Shown: one piece after another, positions 44,208 through 53,395 of the stretch | How positions within the stretch are numbered: position 1 is the stretch's first letter | How the letters are laid out: every line of letters begins with the position of its first letter | Made by a program: the position numbers and the translations under genes | The notes under the pieces: generated by a model | What the model saw: the letters and a program-made list of their open reading frames with translations, nothing else | Database searches by the model: none | Told to the model about the DNA's origin: nothing | Origin: Microlunatus elymi | GTDB lineage: Bacteria > Actinomycetota > Actinomycetes > Propionibacteriales > Propionibacteriaceae | NCBI RefSeq assembly: GCF_007362775.1 | Contig: NZ_CP041692.1 | Coordinates: 1,736,001 to 1,800,000 of the forward strand | Direction: 5' to 3' | Length of the DNA stretch: 64,000 bases

Positions 44208-45032
44208 ATGGACATTGCAGTGATCGGCACCGGCAAGATCGGCAGTGCACTCGGTGAGGCGTGGTCCCGCGCGGGGCATCAGGTCAGCTACGGGAGCCGG
44301 GATCCGGGCACGACTCGGCAGCCGGGAGTCGACAGTATCGCCGTCGTGCTGCCCGCGGCCGAGGTCGTCATACTTGCTCAACCCGGCAGCGCCGTTGCCG
44401 ACTTCGTCGCCCAGCATCGGAAGGCGCTCAAGGACAAGATCGTCATCGACGCCGCGAACCGCTCCGGGGAGCGACCGTTGCACAGCCGAGCCGCCTTCGC
44501 CGACATCGAGGGCGTCCGCTACGTGCGCGCCTTCAACACCCTTTTGGTACGGAACTTCACCGAACCGCTGCCGGATTCTGACCTCTTCTTCGCCGCCGAC
44601 GTCTCGGCACGGCCGATCGCCGAGCAGTTGATCAGCGAGGTCGGGCTGCGTCCGCCGTATGTCGGCGGTCCGGATGCGGCCGACGCAGTGGACGGGTTGT
44701 TGATCTTGTCCGCAGCGCTGTTCGAGCAGCGTGACGGCGATGCGTACTTCGCCTATCGCCTGATCGAACCGGCATCGGTCGCTGTGGGCAATCAGAGCCC
44801 CTGGGGTTGTGTCCCAGCCGAACCCCATCCCGTACGTTTTCCAACCAGTGTGGGGAATCGTCGACCGCTCCCGCTCGAACTGCGTTCGTTTTCCAACCAG
44901 AGTGGAGAAACGGGCACCTGGGGCACCCGGCCGGGACACCCAGTGCGCGGGAGCCTGGCCCGGCCCCGGCCCGGTCCCGCCACCCGGACAGCGGTCAGCG
45001 GGGGGAGCGGGCGAGCAGGTCGGCCAGGCTGA
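44208..45032 (+). CDS. F420-dependent-type NADP oxidoreductase with run-on C-terminus
   Basis: A 274-residue protein. Residues 1-190 form a complete NADP/F420 oxidoreductase-like Rossmann domain: MDIAVIGTGKIGSALGEAWS, VVLPAAEVVILAQPGSAV, KIVIDAANRSG, YVRAFNTLLVRNF. From about residue 192 (LIEPASVAV) the sequence is Pro/Arg/Gly-rich and unlike the family. This tail is encoded by intergenic repeat DNA (CGTTTTCCAACCAG twice) and overlaps the convergent oxidase gene by 38 bp. The original stop was probably lost or the tail is tolerated. ATG 44208 gives the canonical N-terminus. Confidence 0.8.
   Translation: MDIAVIGTGKIGSALGEAWSRAGHQVSYGSRDPGTTRQPGVDSIAVVLPAAEVVILAQPGSAVADFVAQHRKALKDKIVIDAANRSGERPLHSRAAFADIEGVRYVRAFNTLLVRNFTEPLPDSDLFFAADVSARPIAEQLISEVGLRPPYVGGPDAADAVDGLLILSAALFEQRDGDAYFAYRLIEPASVAVGNQSPWGCVPAEPHPVRFPTSVGNRRPLPLELRSFSNQSGETGTWGTRPGHPVRGSLARPRPGPATRTAVSGGSGRAGRPG
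44835..44900. repeat. CGTTTTCCAACCAG repeat pair
   Basis: A 14-mer at 44835-44848 and 44887-44900, 52 bp apart, each followed by (T/A)GTGG(G/A)GAA. It lies inside the run-on C-terminus of the oxidoreductase gene. Confidence 0.8.
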
Positions 45033-47928
45033 TCGCGGTGCGGTCGCTGAGCTCGGCCAGCTGGGTCCGGCAGGAGAAACCGTCGGCAAGCACAATCGCA
45101 TCCCTGCTCGCTGCCCGGACGGCAGGCAGCAGATCGTGTTCGGCCACCTTGAGGCTGACCTCGTAATGTCCTTGCTCCATGCCGAAGTTGCCGGCCAGAC
45201 CACAGCAGCCGGCGACCGTGGTGATCTTGGCGCCGGTCCGCTTCAGCAGGGCGGCGTCGGTCTGCCAGCCGATCACCGAGGTGTGGTGACAGTGCGGCTG
45301 CACGACCAGCTCGACGCCGGACAGTTCCGGCGGCTGCCAACCGTCGGTGGAGGTCAGCAGCTCTGCCAGCGTGCTGATCTTGTTCGCCACCGTGGCCACC
45401 CGTGGATCGTCCAGCAGCTCCGGTGCGTCGCTGCGCCAGACCGCGAGGCAGGACGGCTCCAGCCCGACGATCGGGATCCCTGCTTTGGCGTACGGGGTGA
45501 GCACGTCCAACGCCCGCTCCAGCTGCCGTCGGGCACCGTCCAGCTGGCCGGTGGTGATCCAGGTCAGGCCACAACAGGCGTCGCGGGGTAACAAGTACGG
45601 CGTGTAGCCGGCGCGATCCAGCACGGCGATCGCCGAGGCGATCGGGCCGCCGGCGAACTGGGACGAGAGCGAATCGGTCCAGATGATCACCGGGCCATGA
45701 TCAACTCGGTCTGACGGCCGGCCACGACGCTGCTCCGCCCGGGCAAGCAGGGAGGCCGGACCGTCGGCGATCGCTGCTCTGGAACGGATCTGCGGCAACT
45801 GCGTCTCGAACGTCGGCAGACCGCGACGCGGATCGATGCCCGCGGCGCGCTTCAGCAGTCGGCCGATCAGCGGCAGCCGCAGGGACAGGTTGGCGAGCTG
45901 TGCCACGACCGGTACCCGGGTGATCATCCGCCCCCAGCGCGGCAACCAACCCAGGGCGTAGTGCGATCGTGGCCGCAGCTTGCCGGCGTAGCTGCGGTCG
46001 AGCACCTCCGCCTTGTAGGCAGCCATGTCGATACCGGTCGGGCAATCCCGCCGGCATCCCTTGCAGGACAGGCAAAGATCCAGCGCCTCATGCACCTCTG
46101 GCGCGTCCCAGCCGCCGCTGATCAGCCGCCCGTTGATCATCTCCTCCAGCACCCGCGCCCGGCCACGCGTGGAGTCCTTCTCGTTGCCAGTGGCCTGGAA
46201 CGACGGGCACATCACCCCGGCCGCGGAGTTGGCCACTCCGGCCGGAACGCTCGCCACACACTTGCCGACGCCGGTGCACCGGTGCACCTCGCTGGTGAAG
46301 TGCGGCTCGAGCAGGGCCATCGGCCGGGTCCGGACCTCGGGGATCCGCAGATTCTCCTGCAGGGGCTGGGGATCGACCAGGACACCAGGATTGAGCAGGT
46401 TGCGGGGGTCGAAGATCTGTTTCACCGCGCCGAACAGCTCCAGCGCCCGCGGCGAGTACATCTTCGGCAGCAGTGCCGACCGATGCCGACCGTCGCCGTG
46501 CTCGCCGGACATCGAACCGCCGTAACTGGCCACCAGCTCCGCGGCGTCGGTGACGAACGACTCGTAGGCTGCCGATCCGCCGTCCTCCCACAGCGGGAAG
46601 TCGATCCGGATGTGCACGCAGCCGTCGCCGAAGTGTCCGTACGGCAGGCCCGCCACCCCGTACGAGCTCATCAGCTCCTCGAACCGGCGCAGGTAGGAGC
46701 CGAGATGCTCCGGTGGCACCGCGGTGTCCTCCCAACCCGCGTGCGCCGGCCGGGACAGGCTGACCGACGCCAGTCCGGCACCGTCCTCGCGGATCTTCCA
46801 CAATCGGGCCGCCTGCGCGGGATCGGTGACCACAAAGCCGTCCAGGCAACCGGAGTCGGCCAGCAGCCGGTCCGCCCGGGAGCGTACGTCATGATCATCT
46901 TCGCCGGTCAGTTCGACCAGCAGCCAACCCTCGCCTCGCGGAAGTTCCGGCACCGATCCCTCGCCCTGCCGGTTGCGGACCACGTCGACGATCCGCGAGT
47001 CCAGCCCTTCGGCCGCCGTTGGGCCGTAGGGCAGGATCGCAGTCACCGCATCCGCAGCCTCGGCCATGTCGGGATAACCCAGCGCGATCATGATCTTGAA
47101 CGGCGCGTCGGCGACCAGCCGTACGGTGGCCTGGGTGATCATCGCCAGCGTGCCTTCGGTGCCGGCGAGGAACTTCAACGCGTCGAATCCCTGCTCAGGC
47201 AGAAGATGCTCCATTGCGTAGCCGGACACCTGACGGCCGAATCGGCCGAACTCGGTCCGAATGGTCGCCAGATGATCATGAACGAGCTCATCCAGCCGAC
47301 CGAACAACGGCGAGACGCTCGGACGACTGTCCGAGGTCAGGGTCAGTCGATTCCCATCCAGAGTGGCGATATCCAGGTCGACCAGATTGTCCGACGTCTT
47401 GCCGTAGCCGAGCGCCCGGGAGCCGCACGCATTGTTGCCGATCATGCCGCCGATGGTGCAGCGGCTGTGCGACGACGGATCCGGGCCGAACCGCAAACCG
47501 ATCTGGGTCACTGCGCGCTGCAGTGCCGCATGGACGATCCCCGGCTGCACGGTCGCGGTCCGAGCCTCGCGGTCCACCGAGATGATCTTGTTCAGATGTT
47601 TGGAGGTGTTCAAGATCAAACCGGTGCCGACGGCGTTGCCGGCGATCGAGGTGCCGGCACCTCGGCTGGTGATCGGTACGCCGTACTCGGCAGCCAGCCA
47701 GCCGATCTCGGTCAGTTCGTCGGTCGATCGCGGCCAGGCCACCAGCTGCGGCACGACACGGTAGAGGGACGCGTCGGAGGAGTACAGAGCCCGGGTCAGA
47801 TCAGAACTGTCGACCACGTCACCGAGGCCGCGCCGTCGCAGTGCTGCCAGCAAATCCTGCGCGGCCGGCTCTACTCCGGAGGTCTCCGGCGCTTCGATCC
47901 GCGGGCGTTCGGTACGCAGCTCAGGCAC
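44995..47928 (-). CDS. FAD-linked oxidase / Fe-S oxidoreductase fusion (D-2-hydroxyacid dehydrogenase-like)
   Basis: A 977-residue fusion. Residues ~60-530 form a GlcD/FAD-linked oxidase: the PCMH-type FAD domain with VPITSRGAGTSIAGNAVGTG and CTIGGMIGNNACGSRALGYG, then the C-terminal FAD-oxidase domain with MSGEHGDGRHRSALLPKMYS. Residues ~555-660 hold Fe-S cysteine clusters (CTGVGKC, CLSCKGCRRDCPTG). Two CCG-type domains follow (RDACCGLTWITTGQ, VAGCCGLAGNFGMEQGHYEV) as in GlpC/LutA. Such fusions oxidise D-lactate, 2-hydroxyglutarate or similar acids and pass electrons onward at the membrane. Substrate not assignable. Confidence 0.92.
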   Translation of the reverse strand: MPELRTERPRIEAPETSGVEPAAQDLLAALRRRGLGDVVDSSDLTRALYSSDASLYRVVPQLVAWPRSTDELTEIGWLAAEYGVPITSRGAGTSIAGNAVGTGLILNTSKHLNKIISVDREARTATVQPGIVHAALQRAVTQIGLRFGPDPSSHSRCTIGGMIGNNACGSRALGYGKTSDNLVDLDIATLDGNRLTLTSDSRPSVSPLFGRLDELVHDHLATIRTEFGRFGRQVSGYAMEHLLPEQGFDALKFLAGTEGTLAMITQATVRLVADAPFKIMIALGYPDMAEAADAVTAILPYGPTAAEGLDSRIVDVVRNRQGEGSVPELPRGEGWLLVELTGEDDHDVRSRADRLLADSGCLDGFVVTDPAQAARLWKIREDGAGLASVSLSRPAHAGWEDTAVPPEHLGSYLRRFEELMSSYGVAGLPYGHFGDGCVHIRIDFPLWEDGGSAAYESFVTDAAELVASYGGSMSGEHGDGRHRSALLPKMYSPRALELFGAVKQIFDPRNLLNPGVLVDPQPLQENLRIPEVRTRPMALLEPHFTSEVHRCTGVGKCVASVPAGVANSAAGVMCPSFQATGNEKDSTRGRARVLEEMINGRLISGGWDAPEVHEALDLCLSCKGCRRDCPTGIDMAAYKAEVLDRSYAGKLRPRSHYALGWLPRWGRMITRVPVVAQLANLSLRLPLIGRLLKRAAGIDPRRGLPTFETQLPQIRSRAAIADGPASLLARAEQRRGRPSDRVDHGPVIIWTDSLSSQFAGGPIASAIAVLDRAGYTPYLLPRDACCGLTWITTGQLDGARRQLERALDVLTPYAKAGIPIVGLEPSCLAVWRSDAPELLDDPRVATVANKISTLAELLTSTDGWQPPELSGVELVVQPHCHHTSVIGWQTDAALLKRTGAKITTVAGCCGLAGNFGMEQGHYEVSLKVAEHDLLPAVRAASRDAIVLADGFSCRTQLAELSDRTAISLADLLARSPR

Positions 47929-47959
47929 GCCCCAACCCTAGAGCGAGCGGGCTGCAGGC

Positions 47960-48673
47960 TCAGCTGGTGGTGGCGGCGCTGAGACGTCGCGCCGCGTCCG
48001 CGGCTTGGTGCGCCGCGTCCGCGGCTTGGCGCGCCGCGTCCGCGGCTCGGTCGGTGCCGGCGACGGTGCCGCCGGTCTCGCCGGAATCATCGGGCTCGAG
48101 AGCGTTGTCGGTGTCGTCGGTGTCGTCGGTGTCGTCGGTGTCGTCGGTGTCGTCGGTGTCATCGGCGTCGGCGGTCGGCGACGGCGCCACCCGGAGCAGT
48201 TGCCGCGGCGCCATCGTGCCGTCGTCCCGGGGGACATCAAGCACCGCGTCGAAGACCCGGCCCAGCGCAGCGAAGTCCTCGGCTGCACCGGCGTCGACGA
48301 AGTGCCGCCGTACCGAGGCGACATGGGCCGGCGCGGCCCGATCCAGCAGTGCGGCGCCGTCCTCGGTCAGCTCGGCCCAGACACCGCGCCGATCCGCGCC
48401 GCAGGTGGTCCTCCGGACCCGGCCGGCCAGCTCCATCCGGGTGATGGTGTGCGTCAGCCGTGACCGCGACTGGTGCACCGCGTCGGCCAGCTCGGACATC
48501 CGCAGTCGGCGTCCGGGACTCTCCAGCAGGCAGACCAGGATGCTGTACTCGTTCAGGGTCAGGCCGTACGGACGCAGCCCGGTGTCCAGACGCTCCAGCA
48601 ACTCGGCGGCACCGAGCAGGTAGGTGCGCCAGATGCGCTGTTCGGACTCGGTCAGCCAGCGGGTCTCCCTCAT
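47960..48673 (-). CDS. MarR-family regulator with repetitive C-terminal tail
   Basis: A 237-residue protein. Residues 1-150 form a MarR winged HTH: RIWRTYLLGAAELLERLDTG, LTLNEYSILVCLLES, MSELADAVHQSRSRLTHTIT and DRRGVWAELTEDG. The remaining ~85 residues are not MarR: an Asp-Asp-Thr tandem (encoded by a 9-bp repeat, 48111-48164) and Ala-rich AADAA(R/H)QA units encoded by three 21-bp repeats (47990-48052). These tails are probably disordered and length-variable. It is followed by the large oxidase gene 31 bp away on the same strand. It is divergent to the acyl-CoA synthetase, a possible target. Confidence 0.9.
   Translation of the reverse strand: MRETRWLTESEQRIWRTYLLGAAELLERLDTGLRPYGLTLNEYSILVCLLESPGRRLRMSELADAVHQSRSRLTHTITRMELAGRVRRTTCGADRRGVWAELTEDGAALLDRAAPAHVASVRRHFVDAGAAEDFAALGRVFDAVLDVPRDDGTMAPRQLLRVAPSPTADADDTDDTDDTDDTDDTDDTDNALEPDDSGETGGTVAGTDRAADAARQAADAAHQAADAARRLSAATTS
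47990..48052. repeat. three tandem 21-bp repeats in the marR tail
   Basis: Units start at 47990, 48011 and 48032, each reading CGCCGCGTCCGCGGCT(T/C)GG plus 2 nt. They encode repeated 7-residue Ala-rich blocks in frame. Confidence 0.85.
48111..48164. repeat. six tandem 9-bp repeats (GTGTCGTCG) in the marR tail
   Basis: Five perfect units plus one GTGTCATCG variant, in frame, encoding Asp-Asp-Thr repeats. Copy-number change would keep the reading frame. Confidence 0.9.
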
Positions 48674-48954
48674 GCGGTCAAATCTATGCGTTCGCCGGGG
48701 TCAGCGATCGCGGCCCGATCGATCGTGCGCGGCCCCTGCGGCCGACCGGATACGCGACCTGACGATCCGGTTCGAGATCGATCGCGGCAAGTACGTGCTG
48801 GCGTCGCCACAACCTCGTGCACGAGGACATGGGCATGATGGCTGCCTTCGAGGTGACCTGACCCGTCGATCCGAGCCGGCGATTATGGTTAAGGCTTACA
48901 TCGCAGCTACGGTGCCTGCCGGCACGCGGTGAGTCGTCAGACACGGGAGCGTCA

Positions 48955-50808
48955 ATGTCGTCCAGCAATCAGTCCAGCCCGTATCGGCCGGGCAGCCTCG
49001 AGCGCGTGAACGATCGGCCGGGCACGGTTGGGGAGATGTTCCTGGCCCAGGTCGCGCTGTCCGGTCCGCGCGAGGCCTACCGCTACCCGGACGGCGACCG
49101 CTGGCTGTCGATGACCTGGGACCAGACCAAGGCGTACGCGTTCAAGCTCGCGGCCGGCCTGATCTCGTACGGACTGGAGCCGGAGGATCGGGTCGCGATC
49201 GCCTGCGGCACTCGGATCGAGTGGGTGCTGGCTGATCTCGGGGTGGTCTGTGCCGGCGGCGCGACGACGACGGTCTATCCGAACACACAGGCCGCCGAGG
49301 TCGGCTTCATCCTCGCCGATTCCGGCTCGCGGATGATCTTCACCGAGAACGACGAACAGACCGACAAGGTGCTGGGGCAGCTTGATCAACTGAGCGACGT
49401 GGTCAAGATCATCCAGATCGACGCCCGCACCGAGAATCAGCCCCGAGTTGATCATGATCTGGTGATCGGCTGGCAGCAGCTGCTGCGGGCCGGTGAGTCC
49501 TACCTGGAAGGGCATCCGGACGCGGTCGAGACCGCGATGTCGAAGGTCGGCCCGGACAGCCTGGCCACTTTGATCTACACCTCCGGCACCACCGGTACGC
49601 CGAAGGGCGTCCGACTGGTGCACGACAGCTGGACCTACGAGGGTGTGGCGCTGGACGAGCTCGGCCTGGCCGGCCCGGAGGATCTGCAATACCTGTGGCT
49701 GCCGTTGGCGCATTCGTTCGGCAAGCTGCTCAGCGTGGTGCAGTTCCGGATCGGCTTCGTCACCGCGGTGGACGGCCGGATCGACAAGATCGTCGACGGC
49801 CTCGGCCAGGTGCGGCCGACCTTCATGGCCGGTGCGCCGCGGATCTTCGAGAAGGTCCGCGCGACCGTGATGCTGCAGGCCAGTTCGGGGATCAAGGCGA
49901 AGATCTTCGACTGGGCGTTCAAGATCGGCCGCAAGACCAAGCCGTACCGACTCGCCGGCCAGCAGCCGACCGGGTTGTTGCGGATCCAGGCCGCGATCGC
50001 CGAGAGGCTGGTCTTCTCCAAGATCAAACAGCGGATGGGCGGCCGGATCCGCTTCTTCGTCTCGGGCTCGGCCGGTTTGAACGACGAGGTGCAGGAGTGG
50101 TTCTACGACGCCGGGCTGCTGGTGGTCGAGGGCTACGGGATGACTGAGTCGAGTGCGGCCACCTTCGTCGATGATCCGCGTAACCCGCATTTCGGCACGG
50201 TCGGTCCGGTGGCGGTCGGCACCGAGGTGAAGATCGCCGAGGACGGCGAGATCATGATCAAGGGGCCCGGCGTGATGCGCGGCTATCACAATCTGCCCGA
50301 CTCGACCGCGGAGACGCTGGTGGACGGTTGGTTGCTGACCGGCGACATCGGCCATCTGGACGATGCAGGTTGCCTGGTGATCACCGACCGCAAGAAGGAT
50401 TTGATCAAGACCTCCGGCGGCAAGTTCGTCGCCCCGCAGAAGGTCGAGGGGGCGGTGAAGGCGGTCTGCCCGTACGTCAGTCAGGTGCTCGTGCACGGCG
50501 AACATCGCAAGTACATCAGCGCCCTGATCGCGCTCGACCCGGACGCACTTGCCGGCTGGGCCCGCGAACATGATCTTGGTTCGCAGTCGTCCGAGGAACT
50601 GATCGAGCTGCCCGAGCTGCAGTCCATGATCGACGGCTATGTCCAGCAGGCGAACGCCGGGCTGGAACGGTGGGAGACGATCAAGAGGTTCAAGCTCCTG
50701 CCGCAGGAGCTGACCGTCGAGGGGGGCGACGTGACGCCCAGCCTCAAGATCAAACGGCGGCTGGTGGAGACCAAGTACGCCGAGTTGCTCGATTCGCTGT
50801 ACGAGTGA
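48955..50808 (+). CDS. long-chain fatty acyl-CoA synthetase (AMP-forming, FadD15-like)
   Basis: A 617-residue adenylate-forming ligase. The P-loop motif is LIYTSGTTGTPKGVRLVHD, the A5-type motif VVEGYGMTESSAATF, and the hinge-region GWLLTGDIGHLDDAGCLVIT with ITDRKKDLIKTSGGKFVAP. It activates fatty acids to acyl-CoA via acyl-AMP in the cytoplasm. The N-terminal VGEMFLAQVALSGPREAY is usual for the FadD15 group. It is preceded by a 281-bp gap shared with the divergent MarR gene. The start at 48955 is ATG after a short gap; the length fits the family. Confidence 0.94.
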   Translation: MSSSNQSSPYRPGSLERVNDRPGTVGEMFLAQVALSGPREAYRYPDGDRWLSMTWDQTKAYAFKLAAGLISYGLEPEDRVAIACGTRIEWVLADLGVVCAGGATTTVYPNTQAAEVGFILADSGSRMIFTENDEQTDKVLGQLDQLSDVVKIIQIDARTENQPRVDHDLVIGWQQLLRAGESYLEGHPDAVETAMSKVGPDSLATLIYTSGTTGTPKGVRLVHDSWTYEGVALDELGLAGPEDLQYLWLPLAHSFGKLLSVVQFRIGFVTAVDGRIDKIVDGLGQVRPTFMAGAPRIFEKVRATVMLQASSGIKAKIFDWAFKIGRKTKPYRLAGQQPTGLLRIQAAIAERLVFSKIKQRMGGRIRFFVSGSAGLNDEVQEWFYDAGLLVVEGYGMTESSAATFVDDPRNPHFGTVGPVAVGTEVKIAEDGEIMIKGPGVMRGYHNLPDSTAETLVDGWLLTGDIGHLDDAGCLVITDRKKDLIKTSGGKFVAPQKVEGAVKAVCPYVSQVLVHGEHRKYISALIALDPDALAGWAREHDLGSQSSEELIELPELQSMIDGYVQQANAGLERWETIKRFKLLPQELTVEGGDVTPSLKIKRRLVETKYAELLDSLYE

Positions 50809-50819
50809 GGCGGGCTGGC

Positions 50820-52403
50820 TCAGTCGAGGCCGACCCGCTCGGTCGGCGGTTTGATGTCGGGCAGACGCATCATTCGGAACGAGTTCACCAGTCCGATGCC
50901 ACCGGCGATCAACGGCACCAGCAAGGCGAATTGCAGCGACCGACTCCGCGCCTCGGCGTTGATGGCGAGCACCTCGGCTTCGACCTCGGGCGGCTGACCG
51001 GTGATCTGCGCCGCCAGTCGGCTGTTGCTCATCACCTCCGCGTCGTGTTCCAGGGTTGCCGTGATCTGCTGTTTCTCGGCCGGCGGGATGACGGTGCTGT
51101 CCTGGGTGAGGTTGGTGAAGCTGATCGAGAGGGTGGCGAGCAGCACGCCGCCGGCCATGGCCAGACCGAACGACAGCCCGAACGACCCCGCGGCGGAATT
51201 CACGCCGGCCGCCTCGCTGATCCGCTCGTCCGGCACCGGCGCGAGGGTGTAGTTGTTCAGCTGGGAAACCAGGAGTCCCAGGCCACAGCCGGCAACGGCC
51301 AGCGGCAGCACCAGCCACCAGCCGCTGTCGACCCGGGGTACCAGCGGGATGATGCCGGCGAATCCGATGCTGGCCAGCAGAAAGCCGATCCGGATCACCG
51401 CCGCCGGCCGCCGCTTCCCGGCCCGTCGACCGGCCAGCATGGCTGCGCCGAACATGCTCAGCGACAACGGTGCCAGCGACAACCCGGCCTTCATCGCGTC
51501 GTACTCCAAGGTCATCTGCAGGAACAGCGGCAGGGCGATCATCGCGCCGCCGAGGGTGGTCTGCTGAAGCAGTTGCCCGGAGATGCCGGCGGTGAAATTC
51601 GGATGGCGGAACAAGTCCGGGTCCAGCAAGCTCACCCGGCCGGACCGCTTCTGCCGGATCAACCACCAGGCCAGAGCTACCAGGGCCGCTGCTCCCACGA
51701 CCAGCAGCAGCACGACGTACTCTCCGCCCTCTTGCCAGACCAGGATGCCGAGAACCACTCCACCCATCCCGATGACCGACAGCACCGCGCCCACCAGATC
51801 GATCTTTCGTGAGCCGGTGTACGGCACGTCCCGGATCAGCCTCACCTGGGCGAGCACGGCCAAGATGATCACCACCTCCAAGCCGAAGCCGACCCGCCAG
51901 GACAGATAGGTGGTGAGGAATCCGCCGAGCAGCGGACCGACCGCCGCGGCGATCGCGGCGGACGCACCGACCAGTGCGTACGCCTGTTTCTGGGCCGGAC
52001 CGGCGAAGTTGCCGTGGATCAGTGCCTGCATGGCCGGCAGCAACAGCGAGGCACCCAGCCCGCCGACGATCGCCCAGAAGATCACGATCGCGGTCAGACC
52101 TTGAGCCAGCGTCATGGCCAGCGCGCCGATGGCGTACGCGACAAGGCCGATCACGTAGGCCCGCTTGCGGCCGATCAGGTCACCGATCTTGCTGTTGATC
52201 AAGATGAACGCGGCCGAGACCAGGGCCTCCAACGCGATCGCCGATTGCACCCCGCTCGCGGTGACCTGCAAGTCGTTGACCACCGCCGAGATCGAGACGT
52301 TCATCAGCGACGTGTCCACCACCAGGACGAACATCGCCATCGCGATCAAGATCATCAGGCGCTTGCTCGCGGCCGGTGCTGCGGTCGGTGATCGGGCAGT
52401 CAT
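50820..52403 (-). CDS. MFS drug exporter, DHA2 (14-TM) type
   Basis: A 527-residue major facilitator with 14 predicted helices. Motif D1 at the first helix reads VLVVDTSLMNVSISAVVND, and motif A-like loop GDLIGRKRAYVIGL follows helix 2. Motif C-like VGPLLGGFLTTYLSWR sits in helix 5. DHA2 exporters (EmrB/QacA type) expel hydrophobic or cationic compounds by proton antiport. It is convergent with the acyl-CoA synthetase (11 bp apart). The substrate cannot be read from sequence. Confidence 0.92.
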   Translation of the reverse strand: MTARSPTAAPAASKRLMILIAMAMFVLVVDTSLMNVSISAVVNDLQVTASGVQSAIALEALVSAAFILINSKIGDLIGRKRAYVIGLVAYAIGALAMTLAQGLTAIVIFWAIVGGLGASLLLPAMQALIHGNFAGPAQKQAYALVGASAAIAAAVGPLLGGFLTTYLSWRVGFGLEVVIILAVLAQVRLIRDVPYTGSRKIDLVGAVLSVIGMGGVVLGILVWQEGGEYVVLLLVVGAAALVALAWWLIRQKRSGRVSLLDPDLFRHPNFTAGISGQLLQQTTLGGAMIALPLFLQMTLEYDAMKAGLSLAPLSLSMFGAAMLAGRRAGKRRPAAVIRIGFLLASIGFAGIIPLVPRVDSGWWLVLPLAVAGCGLGLLVSQLNNYTLAPVPDERISEAAGVNSAAGSFGLSFGLAMAGGVLLATLSISFTNLTQDSTVIPPAEKQQITATLEHDAEVMSNSRLAAQITGQPPEVEAEVLAINAEARSRSLQFALLVPLIAGGIGLVNSFRMMRLPDIKPPTERVGLD

Positions 52404-52605
52404 CGCACACCCCGGATCTCACTCAGATGTGAACCGGCGCGCAGACCCGTCGGTCTCTGTCGGCAGAGCTGTATCCGTCCAGCTCTACGTGACTAGCTCA
52501 GCACAGAGTTGGCCGCGGTACAGCCGTTTGGAGATCACGGGACTTTGGACCCGGCAGCCGTTGATCGTCGGCGCGGGCGCAGTGCTCGGCGCGGATCTTG
52601 TCCGA

Positions 52606-53334
52606 TCACAACCAGTGCGTATCGGTGCGATCCTTGTCGTGTACGGGGTCGGGCCGGCGGAATTCTGCCCGCCACCGGATCCGGCTGTCACCGGGAGGAC
52701 CGGCTTCCTTGACCGGGATCGTCTCCACCACGGCTCGCTCGACTCCGTCGACGGCGAAGTAGCCGAGCTCGTCGCCGGTCAGCGGCCACGGCGGCCCGTC
52801 GGGGACCTGGTCGCCGACCCGGGCGCCGGAGATCACCACGATCAACCCGCCGACACCACACAACGACGCCACCGCGGCGGCCGCGGTCTCATGCAAGTCG
52901 GGCGGCAGCGCCTGCACCGTGATGCACTCGATCACAAGATCGAATTGTTGCCGCCACTCCTCGGGTAGGGACAGCAGATCGGCCTGCCGATAGTCGACCT
53001 CGGAATCGGGGTAACGCTGCCGGGCCAGCTCGACCGCGGTGGCGGAGACGTCGAACGCGGTGGTCTCGAATCCCCGCGCGGCGATCAACTCGGCGTCGTT
53101 GCCGTAGCCGCAACCGATGACGATCGCGCGTTGGCCGGCCGCCTCCAGCGGATGATTGGCCAGCCACTCGACCAGCAGCGGGTTGGGGACCTCGCGATCC
53201 CACGGCACCACGGCGTCACCACGCCGGGCGGCGGCATACAGCGGCTCGAACCAGCCGGTGGGCTCGCCCCGCTGCACGGCTTCGGCCCAGTTCCGTCGGG
53301 CGTCGCGATCTCGGTCGGGCACGTTCTCGGGCAT
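52606..53334 (-). CDS. SAM-dependent methyltransferase (TPMT-like)
   Basis: A 242-residue class I methyltransferase. Motif I is AIVIGCGYGNDAELIAARGF, followed by TTAFDVSATAVELARQRY (acidic Asp at the end of beta 2) and FDLVIECITVQALPPD. The N-terminus NWAEAVQRGEPTGWFEPLYA is like thiopurine S-methyltransferase/small-molecule methyltransferases. The natural substrate is unknown. It stands alone between the MFS gene (202 bp) and the LacI gene (61 bp), all on the minus strand. Confidence 0.88.
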   Translation of the reverse strand: MPENVPDRDRDARRNWAEAVQRGEPTGWFEPLYAAARRGDAVVPWDREVPNPLLVEWLANHPLEAAGQRAIVIGCGYGNDAELIAARGFETTAFDVSATAVELARQRYPDSEVDYRQADLLSLPEEWRQQFDLVIECITVQALPPDLHETAAAAVASLCGVGGLIVVISGARVGDQVPDGPPWPLTGDELGYFAVDGVERAVVETIPVKEAGPPGDSRIRWRAEFRRPDPVHDKDRTDTHWL

Positions 53335-53395
53335 GACTGCACGCTACCGTTCGGCTCCATCGGCTGGACCCGTCCGGTGATCAACGATCGACGAA

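Noticed and set aside
48111-48164. CRISPR-like regular repeats
   Set aside because: The 9-bp units are contiguous without spacers, inside a coding tail; this is a microsatellite, not CRISPR.
48952-51666. Minus-strand open frame of 904 codons
   Set aside because: Spans the acyl-CoA synthetase antisense and part of the MFS gene in another frame; no domain pattern. High-GC codon bias produces such frames.
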